NCBI RefSeq assembly: GCF_001890765.1
Contig: NZ_KV878783.1
Span: 3,748,771-3,812,770 of the forward strand
DNA length: 64,000 bases
From: Spirulina major PCC 6313
Lineage (GTDB): Bacteria; Cyanobacteriota; Cyanobacteriia; Cyanobacteriales; Spirulinaceae
Direction of reading: 5' to 3'
Shown here one piece after another: positions 8,241 to 17,815 of this stretch. Numbering within the stretch: position 1 is the stretch's first letter; the number at the start of each line of letters is the position of its first letter. A model generated the notes under the pieces. It did no database searches and was not told where the DNA came from. It was given only the letters and a program-made list of their open reading frames with translations. A program made the position numbers and the translations under genes.

Positions 8241-8774
8241 ATGACCCAGTCTCCCCCGTCTGCTCTTTGGCCTAATCCTGATTTAACCCCTGCTGCTTTT
8301 GTGGCTGCAACGGCAACCGTGCTGGGTCATGTGACGCTGGGGGCAGGGGCGAGTGTGTGGTATGGGGCGGTCTTGCGGGGGGATGTGGAGCGGATTGAGG
8401 TGGGAGCACATAGCAATGTGCAGGATGGGGCGGTGCTCCATGGTGATCCGGGGCAGCCGACGGTGTTAGGGGATTATGTGACGGTGGGGCATCGAGCGGT
8501 GATTCATGGGGCACAGATTGAGCGGGGCTGTTTGATCGGGATTGGGGCGATCGTGCTCAATGGGGTGACGGTGGGGGCGGGGAGTATTGTCGGGGCGGGC
8601 TGTGTGGTGACGAAGGATGTGCCGCCGCGATCGCTCATGGTGGGCATTCCCGCGAAACGGGTGCGGGAGGTGTCCGAGGCCCAAGCTGCGGAATTAATCG
8701 AGCACGCCCAACGCTACGAAACCCTTGCTCAGGCTCATGCTGGCACAGGGACAGATCTAGGATTTCACGCTTAG
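8241..8774 (+). CDS. Gamma carbonic anhydrase family protein (hexapeptide repeat)
   Basis: This 177-residue left-handed beta-helix protein shows hexapeptide repeats from about residue 17 to 135 ([42 protein letters not shown]). The gamma-CA zinc ligands are placed as expected: His in VLHGD and the HRAVIHG pair. Close relatives hydrate CO2 or bind related substrates; some lack activity. It is shorter than the carboxysomal CcmM, having no RbcS-like repeats. It is convergent with the next gene and the two stop regions overlap by four bases. Confidence 0.9.
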   Translation: MTQSPPSALWPNPDLTPAAFVAATATVLGHVTLGAGASVWYGAVLRGDVERIEVGAHSNVQDGAVLHGDPGQPTVLGDYVTVGHRAVIHGAQIERGCLIGIGAIVLNGVTVGAGSIVGAGCVVTKDVPPRSLMVGIPAKRVREVSEAQAAELIEHAQRYETLAQAHAGTGTDLGFHA

Positions 8775-9256
8775 GGATTGGGATCATCCGAGGTTTCAGC
8801 CTCCTGCTCAGAGTCTGCGGATTCACCCGGAAAACGGCGGGCCAATTCTGCTTCAAGCTCCACCATCAGGGTTTCGAGTACTGGCTCGTCGAGGCTCTCG
8901 TAGGCGGCGGGTGGGGTGGGATCGGGTTCAAAAAAGAGAATTTTAATTTGTCCATCGCCAATGGCCAGCATCAAAACTTCGGTTTCTGGATCGTAGGCAT
9001 CCAGGAGGCCGAGGACTTCTTGGAGTTGGTTGGCGACGTTTTTGTTGAGGGTTTCGACGGCGCGACGCGGACAGGTGACAAAGTGCGGTTGCGGTTGCAG
9101 GTCAATGCCGAGCACGTCGTTAGCTTCGGGGTTGGCGAGGTGAAAGCTCCAACTCAAGGCGGCAATTTGGGGCCGACAGTCCCGCGCAAATTGGTCGAGG
9201 CGGTGCTTCCACGGCTCGGAGTTGGTTTGTGGGGGACGAGAACCAAACATGGGCAA
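8771..9256 (-). CDS. Conserved cyanobacterial protein, possibly CcmS-like carboxysome chaperone
   Basis: A 161-residue soluble protein. The N-terminus ([21 protein letters not shown]) leads into a compact alpha/beta region with [29 protein letters not shown] and [19 protein letters not shown]. The last 35 residues are acidic and probably disordered. The layout fits my memory of proteins annotated as the beta-carboxysome assembly chaperone CcmS, but I could not search, so this is tentative. Its position tail-to-tail with a gamma-carbonic anhydrase gene would suit a CO2-concentrating role. Otherwise it is a conserved protein of unknown function. Confidence 0.6.
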   Translation of the reverse strand: MPMFGSRPPQTNSEPWKHRLDQFARDCRPQIAALSWSFHLANPEANDVLGIDLQPQPHFVTCPRRAVETLNKNVANQLQEVLGLLDAYDPETEVLMLAIGDGQIKILFFEPDPTPPAAYESLDEPVLETLMVELEAELARRFPGESADSEQEAETSDDPNP

Positions 9257-9362
9257 GGAGAATCGGGATAATTTTTACATTATCATGGGAGACCTGTTCT
9301 GGAGAGTTCACCCTTTAAGATGGGGGGAGAACGGTTGTTGAATCCTCTTGCAACGGGTTGTG

Positions 9363-11402
9363 ATGCAAAAAAAACCTTGGCTCCTTTGGGTGGAATCGGT
9401 GGCGATCGCTGCCTCCATTTCCGGCACGATTACGGCGGCATTAACGCGCCAATTTCTCTATGCGGCAACCCCGTTGACGATCGCCCTGGGGTTAAATGTG
9501 TTGACCCATCAGCGATCGCACCAACGCCAACGGGAACTAGAAAACCAACTCGCCACCCTGCAAACCGAACTCATTGCCCAGGTGCAGGCGGAAATCCATC
9601 CGGTGAATCAGGCTGAACTAACATCGGTGCGCGATCGCATCACCGCCCTCGAACAGCAGAGCACCACCCTCCCCACCCAACTCGCCAGCCTGCAAGACAG
9701 GCTAGAGGATCAACTCGCCATCCTGACCACTCAAGATCAAGAGAATCAACGCACCCTAACGCACCTCACAACAACGGTTAACGATCTCAAAACTCACCTC
9801 GAAGCGGTGAGCCTTGACCCCTTGACGGCGACGGTTGAGCACCTCCAGCATCAGATCCAGCAGTTTCGCGATAGTTATGATCCGGCAGACTTTGGGACGA
9901 TGAAAATGGTGGTGGAGGCCCTCAAAGCGCAGTTACGCACCCTGACCGATAGTGAAACCCATCGCTGGCAAAATATTGAACGCACCTTAACCACGCTTCA
10001 AGGCCAAGTGGATGGAATGACGACGATGGAGCCGGGTACGGTGGAATCGCTGCAAAGGGCGATCGCCACCCTCCAAGCCCAGGTGCAAGATCTCCCCACG
10101 CCCCCGGATTGGCAACCGGCGATCGCTGACCTGCAAACCACCCTCCAAGATCTGCAAACCCAATGGGATGAATTTCGCCAAACTCCGCCCCCTGCCCCCA
10201 CCCTTGATCCCTGGGATGTTGCTGCTCCTCCTCCAGCCCCGCCACCGTCAGCCGTCCCCACGCCCACACCTCCCCCAGTTGCCAATTTTGACGATGATTT
10301 TGACGATGATGAGGCGTTTGATGATGAGTTAAATGCTGAATACGAGGCATTCCAGGCGGCGGAACTGGGTGAGTCTGCCGAGGTGAAGCCGGTGGAACAG
10401 TTGGGCCATGAACTCGAAACCGGGATTCGGGATTTAGGCGAAAATTTGTGGGGGTTTGGGCGATCGCTACGGGACACCCTGACCCGCCTCACCGATAGCG
10501 TCGATTTTCCCCACACTGACCCGGAAAGCCTGCAATCCTGGGCCTGTACCGCCACATTCCCAATGCCGAACACCACCCAAGGCGCGATCGCCATCAGCCC
10601 CCCAGGGGACGCGATCGCCACACGTCACACCGATGGCCATGGGGTGCTCGTCAATGTGGTGCAACAGGCGATCGCCCACACACTGCCCGTTGCACCCTTC
10701 ACAACCCTGGCCTTTAGCCCCGACGGTCAACACCTCCTGATCGGTCACAACGACGGCAGCAGCACCCTCTGGCGGACTCAGGACGGAACCCAGCAACAGA
10801 CCTTCCTCGGCCATCCCTTGCCGATCACCGCGATCGCCTTCAGCCCCCACGGCCGCACCTGTGCCACCGCCAGCGGCGATAAACTGATTCTGCTCTGGGA
10901 TACCCAAACGGGCCAAACCCTGCGCCCCTTAAAAGGGCATTGGGATACGGTGATGAGCTTGGTGTTTAGTCCCGATGGCGAATGGTTAATCAGCGGCAGT
11001 CGGGATGGGACGGTGAAGCGCTGGGATGTGGCGACGGGGGATAAGGTGGCCAACGCGACCCCCGGCGGTACGGTGCAAACGGTCGCGATCAGTCCTGATG
11101 GACAGCAGGTGGCCAGCGGGAGCAGCGATCGCACCCTCTCCCTGTGGGCCGCCAACACCCTCAGCGAAATTCGCCACCAGCGCGGCCTCCAAGCCGTGAA
11201 ACAGGTGGCCTATAGCCCCGATGGTCGCCTCTTGGCCACCGCAACGGGCAAGGTGATCACCCTCTGGTCAGTGGCCAACAGCGATCGCATCGCTATCCTC
11301 AACCATCCCCACCCCATCACCGCCCTGCAATTCACCCCCACCGGCCAGGAGTTAATCTCCGTCACCGCAGCGGGGGATGTATCCCGCTGGCAAAAACCTT
11401 AA
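9363..11402 (+). CDS. Membrane-anchored coiled-coil WD40 repeat protein
   Basis: The protein has about 679 residues. Residues 7-45 hold two hydrophobic stretches around a short turn, likely a membrane hairpin. Residues 50-260 are a long Gln-rich coiled coil. A proline linker and a very acidic patch (DDDFDDDEAFDDE) follow. The C-terminal 300 residues form a WD40 propeller with repeated FSPDG...L.TASGD..I.LWD patterns, six or seven blades. WD40 proteins are binding scaffolds; no enzyme domain is seen. ATG 9363 is preferred over the upstream in-frame TTG at 9348. The function is unknown. Confidence 0.8.
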   Translation: MQKKPWLLWVESVAIAASISGTITAALTRQFLYAATPLTIALGLNVLTHQRSHQRQRELENQLATLQTELIAQVQAEIHPVNQAELTSVRDRITALEQQSTTLPTQLASLQDRLEDQLAILTTQDQENQRTLTHLTTTVNDLKTHLEAVSLDPLTATVEHLQHQIQQFRDSYDPADFGTMKMVVEALKAQLRTLTDSETHRWQNIERTLTTLQGQVDGMTTMEPGTVESLQRAIATLQAQVQDLPTPPDWQPAIADLQTTLQDLQTQWDEFRQTPPPAPTLDPWDVAAPPPAPPPSAVPTPTPPPVANFDDDFDDDEAFDDELNAEYEAFQAAELGESAEVKPVEQLGHELETGIRDLGENLWGFGRSLRDTLTRLTDSVDFPHTDPESLQSWACTATFPMPNTTQGAIAISPPGDAIATRHTDGHGVLVNVVQQAIAHTLPVAPFTTLAFSPDGQHLLIGHNDGSSTLWRTQDGTQQQTFLGHPLPITAIAFSPHGRTCATASGDKLILLWDTQTGQTLRPLKGHWDTVMSLVFSPDGEWLISGSRDGTVKRWDVATGDKVANATPGGTVQTVAISPDGQQVASGSSDRTLSLWAANTLSEIRHQRGLQAVKQVAYSPDGRLLATATGKVITLWSVANSDRIAILNHPHPITALQFTPTGQELISVTAAGDVSRWQKP

Positions 11403-11573
11403 TTGAGGTGCGATCGGGGATCGCTCAAACCCGTTAATGAACGTTAAAAATTTAATCCGGTAATTGTGTAGGGTGGGCAATGCCCACCACAAGCCAGTTT
11501 TGGAGATCGTCTCTTACCGGATTATTTTCTTAAGCTCCATAAATCCCAGACTTTTAGTCACTTCTAGTCACAC

Positions 11574-11609
11574 AAAAAAAGGGTTAACCCCCGATGAAGT
11601 TAACCCTTA
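11574..11609 (-). terminator. Intrinsic terminator of the ycf35-type gene
   Basis: Read on the minus strand, AAGGGTTAAC and GTTAACCCTT form a hairpin followed by seven T residues, 25 bases after the DUF1257 stop. This is a strong rho-independent terminator. The remaining stretch 11403-11573 has only a GTGGGC/GCCCAC hairpin and no gene. Confidence 0.85.
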
Positions 11610-11634
11610 AGGCGCTTTGGAACGCAAGTCAGGA

Positions 11635-11985
11635 CTATTGGACGACCAGCTTAACATTGGCGTTGTTCAAGCCACGTTGCTGAACTTCCGACAGAGTCTT
11701 ATTCACGGCGTACTTTTGGTTGATCGAGTTGATCAACTCGGTTTGATTATGCTTTTTCGCCACACCCCAGAGATCTGCAATCAGGTCGAACGTACCATCG
11801 CTGTTGGCAGACCAGCCGAGGTCATATTCACCATCGAGGACGGCAACCAAGTCAGCACGAACTTGTTGACCGTTGTAACCCCGAACATCAGCGTTGGTTT
11901 TGGTGGTAATACCGAGATCGCGCAACGAGTTTTGCAAGATTTCTGCGTCGGTGATCTTCGTACGTAAGGTGCTGAAATGAGACAT
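11635..11985 (-). CDS. ycf35: DUF1257 (Ycf35-like) protein
   Basis: A 116-residue protein of the DUF1257/Ycf35 family, encoded in cyanobacterial genomes and some red-lineage plastids. It begins MSHFSTLRTKITD, the family's typical start. The longer open frame to 12102 adds an unconserved leader and is rejected. The central GYNGQQVRADLVAVLDG and YDLGWSANSDGTFDLIADLWG segments are the conserved core. The function is not established. It lies 159 bases downstream of the ycf46 gene on the same strand and is followed by a strong terminator, so the two may form one transcription unit. Confidence 0.85.
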   Translation of the reverse strand: MSHFSTLRTKITDAEILQNSLRDLGITTKTNADVRGYNGQQVRADLVAVLDGEYDLGWSANSDGTFDLIADLWGVAKKHNQTELINSINQKYAVNKTLSEVQQRGLNNANVKLVVQ

Positions 11986-12144
11986 GTTGGACTTCCTCTT
12001 GAAAATTAAAACGACAGTTAAGTTAGGAAAAGGATGCGATCGCCTCTGGCATGAGAATTTTAAGGAGTACAATCGCGTTGGTCTGGATCGGGCTGCTAGC
12101 ACAGGGCTAGCCTTTGCTCCTTCCCGAAGGAAGAAGAAAGCTTG

Positions 12145-13656
12145 TTAAAACTCCAAGCGCTGATATTCAGCACTGGAGGCTGCCGCAGGTCGGGCACGTT
12201 GTCGCGCCCAATCACGAAGGGCTGTGACCTGCTCAGTCATGGTGCGAGACAGGGGCAAGGTTGCTTTGAGTGCCGCAATAATATCGAGTTGGGTAAACTC
12301 GCGGTCTTGGGCAAATGCCTCATACATCGCGGCAATAATTGCCTGCTCAATCTCTGCACCAGAAAAACCATCGGACATCTTCGCAAGCTGGCTGAGATCA
12401 AAGCGATCAATTTCAGTGCGCCGCTTGCACAGATGAATCTTAAAAATTAATTCCCGCTCTTCCGGGGTGGGAAGATCCACAAAGAAGATCTCATCAAATC
12501 GTCCCTTGCGGAGAAATTCTCCCGGTAACCGTTCAATGCGGTTCGCCGTCGCCATCACAAACACCGGGGACGTTTTTTCCTGCATCCAGGTGAGGAATGA
12601 CCCAAAGATTCGGCTTGATGTACCGCCGTCGGAATCTGACGACCCGCTGCCACCGGAGAAGGACTTATCTAACTCATCGATGAAGAGAATCGCGGGGGAA
12701 ATCGATTCAGCGGTTTTGAGGGCATTACGCAGGTTCGCTTCCGATCGCCCCACCATCGAGCCATCGTAGACTCGTCCCATATCCAAGCGCAGGATGGGTA
12801 AGCCCCACAACCGCGACGTGGTTTTAGCGATCAGGGATTTTCCACAACCGGGCACACCCAGAATTAACATCCCTTTGGGCTGCGGTAAGCCGTAGTCCCT
12901 TGCCCGTTCGCTGAAGGCGTTGGAGCGTTGGCGTAGCCAGTGTTTGAGTTCTTCTAGCCCGCCGATCGCATCGAGGGTTTCGTCCTCTTCGATGTATTCC
13001 AAAATGCCGTTGCGTCGAATCAGTTGCTTCTTTTCCGACAGGATGATTTCAACTTCCGCATCGGTGAGTTGCTGGGCTTTGACGTAGGCTTTGCGATAAA
13101 CTTTTTCGGCTTCGTCCTTGGTGAGCCCCAAGGTGGCACGGACGAGCTTTTCTTGGACATCGGCGCTGGGAGGTTTAGCCCGATTGCGGTTCAGTTGCTG
13201 TTCTAAAACCTGGTGAAGTTCATCTGTGGTGGGCAGGGGAAAATCCAATACGACCACATCTTTTTCGAGTTCGATGGGTACGTCCTGGATCGGGGACATC
13301 AAGATCAGGATCTTTTCGGTGCCTTTGAATGCAGCGATCGCATCCCGTAACGCCCGCTTCACCCCTGCCCCAGAGATGAAATCATGGAGGTCTTTGAACA
13401 CATAGAGTCCGGGTTCCCGTTGCTGGATGCTCCATTGGATGGCGGCTTCCGGCGAAATGGTGTTGCCTTGGGGAGTGTTGCGCGTTTGACCGTATTCGGT
13501 CATGCCCCGCGTCATTGTCCAGACAAACACTTTTTGGTGTTGGGTGTCGGCTTGGGCAATCTTAGCGATCGCCTGCTCCGCACGCTCTTCCTCAGGAGTG
13601 ATGAGGTAGATCAGGGGATATTGAGCTTTGATGAGAATGCTCAGTTCTTCTTTCAT
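12145..13656 (-). CDS. ycf46: AAA family ATPase Ycf46
   Basis: A 503-residue AAA+ ATPase. Residues 1-185 form the family-specific N-domain, starting MKEELSILIKAQYPLIY. The ATPase core has Walker A GVPGCGKSLIAKT, Walker B ILFIDELDKSF and the second region of homology around MATANRIERLPGEFLRKGRFDE with the arginine finger. A four-helix lid follows (GFSGAEIEQAI). Ycf46 homologues occur in cyanobacteria and plastids and have been linked to inorganic-carbon use. The frame extends to 13731, but ATG 13656 matches the family start. It sits between the RHH gene and ycf35. Confidence 0.88.
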   Translation of the reverse strand: MKEELSILIKAQYPLIYLITPEEERAEQAIAKIAQADTQHQKVFVWTMTRGMTEYGQTRNTPQGNTISPEAAIQWSIQQREPGLYVFKDLHDFISGAGVKRALRDAIAAFKGTEKILILMSPIQDVPIELEKDVVVLDFPLPTTDELHQVLEQQLNRNRAKPPSADVQEKLVRATLGLTKDEAEKVYRKAYVKAQQLTDAEVEIILSEKKQLIRRNGILEYIEEDETLDAIGGLEELKHWLRQRSNAFSERARDYGLPQPKGMLILGVPGCGKSLIAKTTSRLWGLPILRLDMGRVYDGSMVGRSEANLRNALKTAESISPAILFIDELDKSFSGGSGSSDSDGGTSSRIFGSFLTWMQEKTSPVFVMATANRIERLPGEFLRKGRFDEIFFVDLPTPEERELIFKIHLCKRRTEIDRFDLSQLAKMSDGFSGAEIEQAIIAAMYEAFAQDREFTQLDIIAALKATLPLSRTMTEQVTALRDWARQRARPAAASSAEYQRLEF

Positions 13657-13731
13657 CGTGAATCGACCTTTAAATGTTACGACTCGATGGGATCTCCCCT
13701 TGCGGTCGGTTAGCATTGCCAACCCCAACAC

Positions 13732-14115
13732 CTAACAGGGAACGAGACTTTCCTCGCCGTGAGAATCAGCTTCGGACTGGATAGACGGGTGAGGGTTGCC
13801 CACTGCAATGTCATCGGGCAGTTCGTCTGTCAACACGGTGGGTTGATTTTGGAGGGACATTAATTCGTTATCCCGCTGGATCAGTGCGCTGCCACAATCC
13901 GGACAGGTATGAACCCGATGGGTTTGACCCCGTTGGCCACTAGCAGCTTCGATTTCTGCAACAGCTTCCGGATATTGCAGGTAGAACTGAATCGCCTTTT
14001 CCACGAGTGCGGACATGGACTCTTCATCAACGACAGATTTGATTTTGAGTCTACGGTGCATCTGCGGAGGTAAGTACAGAGTTACTTTCTGCTTGTCTTG
14101 CATCTTGATGCTCAT
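13732..14115 (-). CDS. Ribbon-helix-helix type protein with a CxxC motif
   Basis: About 127 residues. The N-terminus (KQKVTLYLPPQMHRRLKIKSVVDEESMSALVEKAI) has the beta-strand plus two-helix pattern of ribbon-helix-helix DNA-binding or antitoxin-like proteins. A CPDCGS motif near residue 75 is half of a zinc-ribbon-like site; no second CxxC is seen. The C-terminus is acidic and unstructured. ATG 14115 is chosen over the longer frame to 14172, and 14103 is an alternative. It lies 75 bases upstream of ycf46 on the same strand, which suggests a regulatory or partner role for that unit, but this is inferred from position. Confidence 0.65.
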   Translation of the reverse strand: MSIKMQDKQKVTLYLPPQMHRRLKIKSVVDEESMSALVEKAIQFYLQYPEAVAEIEAASGQRGQTHRVHTCPDCGSALIQRDNELMSLQNQPTVLTDELPDDIAVGNPHPSIQSEADSHGEESLVPC

Positions 14116-14222
14116 AGAAGTTTTACCCGGGTATGCTATGCCATCGTAGGCGAAGGGTTTAGGGACTGTCAAGCCGCTAAGCTGTCATGACGGCATAATT
14201 GTTACATTCATTTACAATTGCC

Positions 14223-14612
14223 TTAAAGAACGGCAATACAGTCAATCTCAACTTTGACCCCTTTCGGCAGTTGCGCCACTTGTACCGTGGCACGGGCGGG
14301 GGCGGTGGCTTCGTTGAAAAAAGTGGCGTAAACCCCGTTCATGGTGGCGAAGTCGCCTAAGTCAGTGAGGAAGACGGTGGTTTTTACCACTTGCTCGAAC
14401 GTTGCGCCCGCCTCGGCCAGAATCGCGGCGAGATTTTGCATCACCTGTTGCGTTTGGGCCGCTACATCATCGCCGCCCACCAAGTTCCCCGCTGCATTGA
14501 GGGGGATCTGGCCGGCGACAAAGAGAAATTGGCCGGTGGCGGCGATCGCTTGGTTATAGGGGCCAACCGGGGCAGGGGCTTGGTTGGTTTGAATGATTCG
14601 TTTTTCCATCAA
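14223..14612 (-). CDS. ridA: RidA family reactive imine/enamine deaminase
   Basis: A 129-residue RidA/YjgF/UK114 protein of normal length. Conserved stretches are APAPVGPYNQAI, FVAGQIPLN, and the C-terminal signature ARATVQVAQLPKG, whose arginine binds the carboxylate of 2-aminoacrylate-type substrates, plus VEIDCIAVL. These trimers hydrolyse reactive enamines released by PLP enzymes such as threonine dehydratase. The gene is a single unit. The 244 bases upstream (14613-14856) also have to hold the promoter of the divergent phosphoesterase gene. Confidence 0.93.
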   Translation of the reverse strand: MMEKRIIQTNQAPAPVGPYNQAIAATGQFLFVAGQIPLNAAGNLVGGDDVAAQTQQVMQNLAAILAEAGATFEQVVKTTVFLTDLGDFATMNGVYATFFNEATAPARATVQVAQLPKGVKVEIDCIAVL

Positions 14613-14856
14613 TAAGGGCGTTCCAAAAATGCGCTTCTTTTAGCCTAGAAGGGTGATCGAAGCTTCTGGGCGTTTCTGTTAAAGAACTTGATACTTCCGT
14701 AACGTCCGGTAACGTGGGGGACTGGGTTTGATGGCAATTGATCAGGGGTACGATCGCGCCCTCCTCTCCTGGTTGCACCGACGGAATCGCCCCTTAGAAC
14801 CCCTCAGAGGATCGATATAATGACAAGGTTGATCTGCCGGGGATAATCACCTGCCT

Positions 14857-15936
14857 ATGTCTCGACTGTGCCGTTTCGCGATCGCCAGTGACCTGCATAT
14901 TGCCTTACCCCACACCATCGACCTCACCAAGCCCCGCTTTCACCTCGTCGAAGCCAGTGTGCCCGCCCTTGAGGCCATGCTCGCTCACCTAGAGCAATTG
15001 GATCTCGACTGCCTCTTCATTCCCGGAGACCTCACCCAAGACGGCGAGCGGGATAATCATCACTGGCTGATCGAACAGCTTCAAAAGGTGTCATTTCCGG
15101 TCTATGTGATTCCTGGCAATCACGACGTGGTCAAGCCCACAGGGAATGATGCGGTGATTGGGCTGGATGAATTTGCGGCCCTGTATCAACCCTTTGGCTA
15201 CGACGATCCGCAACAGCTTTGGTATAGTCGCGAAATTGCGCCGGGGGTGCAGTTGGTGGGGCTTAATTCTAATCAGTTTGATGCGACTGGTTGGCAGTTG
15301 GGGTGTTTGGATCAACCGCAATGGGAGTGGCTGCGGGAGAATCTGCCCCAGTGGCGCGATCGCTTCGTGATCGTCATGATCCATCACAACATTGTCGAGC
15401 ATATCCCCCAGCAGTCCACCCATCCCCTCGGCCGTCGCTATATGCTCGATGATGCCGCCCCCTTGCGCCACTACCTCAACGAGCAAGGCGTGCGCCTCGT
15501 CCTCACCGGCCATCTCCACATCCAAGACGTGGCCGAAGCAGACGGAATCACAGAAATTCTCACCGGCTCCCTCGTCGGCTATCCCCATCCCTATCGGGTC
15601 TTAGAACTTCATGACGATGGAATACACAAACGCCTAAAGATGAAGTCCTATCGACTGCGATCGCTCCCCGGTTGGGAGGATCTCCCTGCTGCCTCCCGCC
15701 AACGCACCCAAGAGAATTCATTTCCCTTTATGTCGCGGTTTGTCAGTTTGCCACCGTTGAATTTAAAAGGAGACGAAATGATCGCCACAGCCCATCAATT
15801 GCAATCCTTCTGGGCCGATATGGCCGAGGGCGATCGCACCTTCTCATTCCCGCAATTTCCCCCCCACGTCCGCTCAATGCTCGAAGCCTTCAGCGCCACC
15901 CACCCCATCGATAACAACGCCACATTGCGGTTTTGA
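14857..15936 (+). CDS. Calcineurin-like metallophosphoesterase
   Basis: A 359-residue protein with the complete set of binuclear metal motifs: SDLHI near residue 10 (DxH), GDLTQDG (GDxxxD), IPGNHD (GNHD), MIHHN, and TGHLHIQ (GHxH). This arrangement is that of the class III cyclic-nucleotide phosphodiesterase-like group (CpdA type). The C-terminal 90 residues are an extra helical segment not needed for catalysis. It is likely cytosolic because no signal peptide is seen. The true substrate cannot be told from sequence. Confidence 0.87.
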   Translation: MSRLCRFAIASDLHIALPHTIDLTKPRFHLVEASVPALEAMLAHLEQLDLDCLFIPGDLTQDGERDNHHWLIEQLQKVSFPVYVIPGNHDVVKPTGNDAVIGLDEFAALYQPFGYDDPQQLWYSREIAPGVQLVGLNSNQFDATGWQLGCLDQPQWEWLRENLPQWRDRFVIVMIHHNIVEHIPQQSTHPLGRRYMLDDAAPLRHYLNEQGVRLVLTGHLHIQDVAEADGITEILTGSLVGYPHPYRVLELHDDGIHKRLKMKSYRLRSLPGWEDLPAASRQRTQENSFPFMSRFVSLPPLNLKGDEMIATAHQLQSFWADMAEGDRTFSFPQFPPHVRSMLEAFSATHPIDNNATLRF

Positions 15937-16108
15937 TCATGCTTGGCATTAACCGCTAGTGTCACGACATACCTTGAACAGTGGGTTACTGCGGATTGCT
16001 AAATTGCAGTAATAGCGAGGGTTTAATCCGCCCAACCCACCCGACAAAAAGCACTATTTTAGCTGTGCCATAATACGAGGTGTGAGCAAAGGACTAAAAC
16101 TGTCCATC

Positions 16109-16136
16109 AAAAAAGGACGCTCACTGTAGCGTCCTG
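16109..16136 (-). terminator. Intrinsic terminator of gap2
   Basis: On the minus strand AGGACGCT and AGCGTCCT make an 8-bp stem followed by six T residues, about 50 bases beyond the gap2 stop codon. Bases 15937-16108 show no gene. Confidence 0.85.
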
Positions 16137-16186
16137 AGAACCATGAATGACAGATCGGGACTTGAGATGAACTCAAGCTATCTGGA

Positions 16187-17203
16187 TTAGCCTTCCCATT
16201 TCTCGGCAACGAGTTCAGCCAAGTCCACAACGCGCTGAGAATAGCCCCATTCGTTGTCGTACCAGCCCACAACTTTTACCATATCGCCGCCCATCACCAT
16301 CGTCAGACTGGCATCCGCGATCGAAGAGCAGTCAGTGCCGCGATAGTCACACGAGACTAATGGCAGGTCGTTGTACCCTAAAACCCCTTTCATCGGCCCT
16401 TCAGAGGCTTCTTTCAAGGCTTCATTGACTTGATCCACAAAGGTGGTTTTTTCCACTTGAACGACTAAATCCACAATGGAGACATTCGGAGTCGGCACAC
16501 GCAGCGCGATCCCATTTAACTTCCCTTGCATTTCAGGGATGACTAAGGCCACAGCTTTAGCAGCACCAGTGGTCGTCGGCACAATATTTAGTGCGGCGGC
16601 TCTGGCACGGCGAAGATCGCGGTGACTTGCATCGAGCAAGCGTTGATCTCCGGTGTAGCTGTGGGTGGTGGTCATCGTACCTTTGATGATGCCAAAGCTG
16701 TCATGGAGAACTTTGACAATCGGGGCCATGCAGTTGGTAGTACAACTGGCGTTACTGACGACATTTTGCTTGCTGTGCTCATAGTCTTGGTGGTTGACAC
16801 CCATCACAAACGTCCCGATATTGCCGCCTTTACCGGGAGCGGTGATCAGGACTTTTTTGGCTCCAGCCGCGATGTGCTTAGATGCACCCTCTTCACTCAC
16901 AAAAACCCCAGTGGATTCAATGATGAGATCAATGTCCCATTCACTCCACGGCAGGTTAAGCGGGTTGCGATCGGATACACATTTAATCGTTTTACCGTTG
17001 ACAGTCAGCGAATTATCATCGGCATCAATTTCTGCGTCTAGCTTCCCAAGCATGGAATCATACTTCAGGAGGTGAGCGTTTGTGCGGGGGTCGGAGGTAT
17101 CGTTAATGCCTACGACTTCTAGCTGGGAGTTCTCACGTCCAAGCCAGCACCGAAGGAAATTCCGTCCGATGCGTCCAAATCCATTGATTGCTACTCTAAT
17201 CAC
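16187..17203 (-). CDS. gap2: Glyceraldehyde-3-phosphate dehydrogenase, Calvin-cycle type
   Basis: A 338-residue GAPDH that reduces 1,3-bisphosphoglycerate to glyceraldehyde-3-phosphate. The Rossmann start [13 protein letters not shown] and the catalytic [11 protein letters not shown] with the active Cys are intact, as is the [14 protein letters not shown] phosphate region. The [20 protein letters not shown] segment after the second strand lacks the Asp typical of strictly NAD-dependent enzymes, which fits the dual NAD(P)H-using Gap2 of photosynthetic organisms. It is transcribed alone and ends in a strong terminator. Confidence 0.93.
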   Translation of the reverse strand: MIRVAINGFGRIGRNFLRCWLGRENSQLEVVGINDTSDPRTNAHLLKYDSMLGKLDAEIDADDNSLTVNGKTIKCVSDRNPLNLPWSEWDIDLIIESTGVFVSEEGASKHIAAGAKKVLITAPGKGGNIGTFVMGVNHQDYEHSKQNVVSNASCTTNCMAPIVKVLHDSFGIIKGTMTTTHSYTGDQRLLDASHRDLRRARAAALNIVPTTTGAAKAVALVIPEMQGKLNGIALRVPTPNVSIVDLVVQVEKTTFVDQVNEALKEASEGPMKGVLGYNDLPLVSCDYRGTDCSSIADASLTMVMGGDMVKVVGWYDNEWGYSQRVVDLAELVAEKWEG

Positions 17204-17815
17204 TGCGTCTTGCCCTCTGTCTCTAAGCTCAATAACATTAAACGAATCTTAATACCCCAAATCATATCGCAAAGGCTGGCCAATCCAGCGTCCACCTTCA
17301 GAAAAAGTTTGTGGACGTTGCGGCTGGGGACGGTCAATGGGGCATGGGGGGGGCTTGTGCCATCGCGTCACTTTTCAGGGGTGAAGAGGGGGGGTCTTCT
17401 GGAGTGGAGCGGTGGAGGACGACGGCATTAGAATGAAATTTCCTGACGACGAAAAATAGGGTGGGTAAATCCATAAATCAGGTGGTTTCGCCCATTGAGT
17501 GAGAAGATTAGGGGGCTAGTTTGCTACCTCTATGGTGTTGCATGGGAAAGGATGCGATCGCGTCTTGTAACCCGAAAAGATATCCCGATTATTCAGTATC
17601 GATATCAGGAGTGACAGGGCCGCATGATTCCTAGAAATTAATTCGGGGGTGCAACGAGTCAGATTTCTAACCCGTGTTATTGCCTAACCTGCGGCAAACC
17701 CTTTATAAAGAGGGGAAGATTCAAGAGATAAATTCGCTGAGATTCACAATTCTTGATAATATAGCGCGTGTTATCCCGGCGATAACGTTCGGTGTGTGGT
17801 GTGTAAGGAGAGTTA
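17204..17815. promoter_or_regulatory. Divergent intergenic region between gap2 and murC
   Basis: These 612 bases contain no convincing gene. The open frame at 17210-17431 has no recognisable product. The region must hold the promoters of both divergent genes. Before murC, TAATAT near 17755 could be a -10 box, but its -35 match is poor. GGAGAG lies just before the murC ATG as a ribosome binding site. No riboswitch fold was recognised. Confidence 0.4.
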
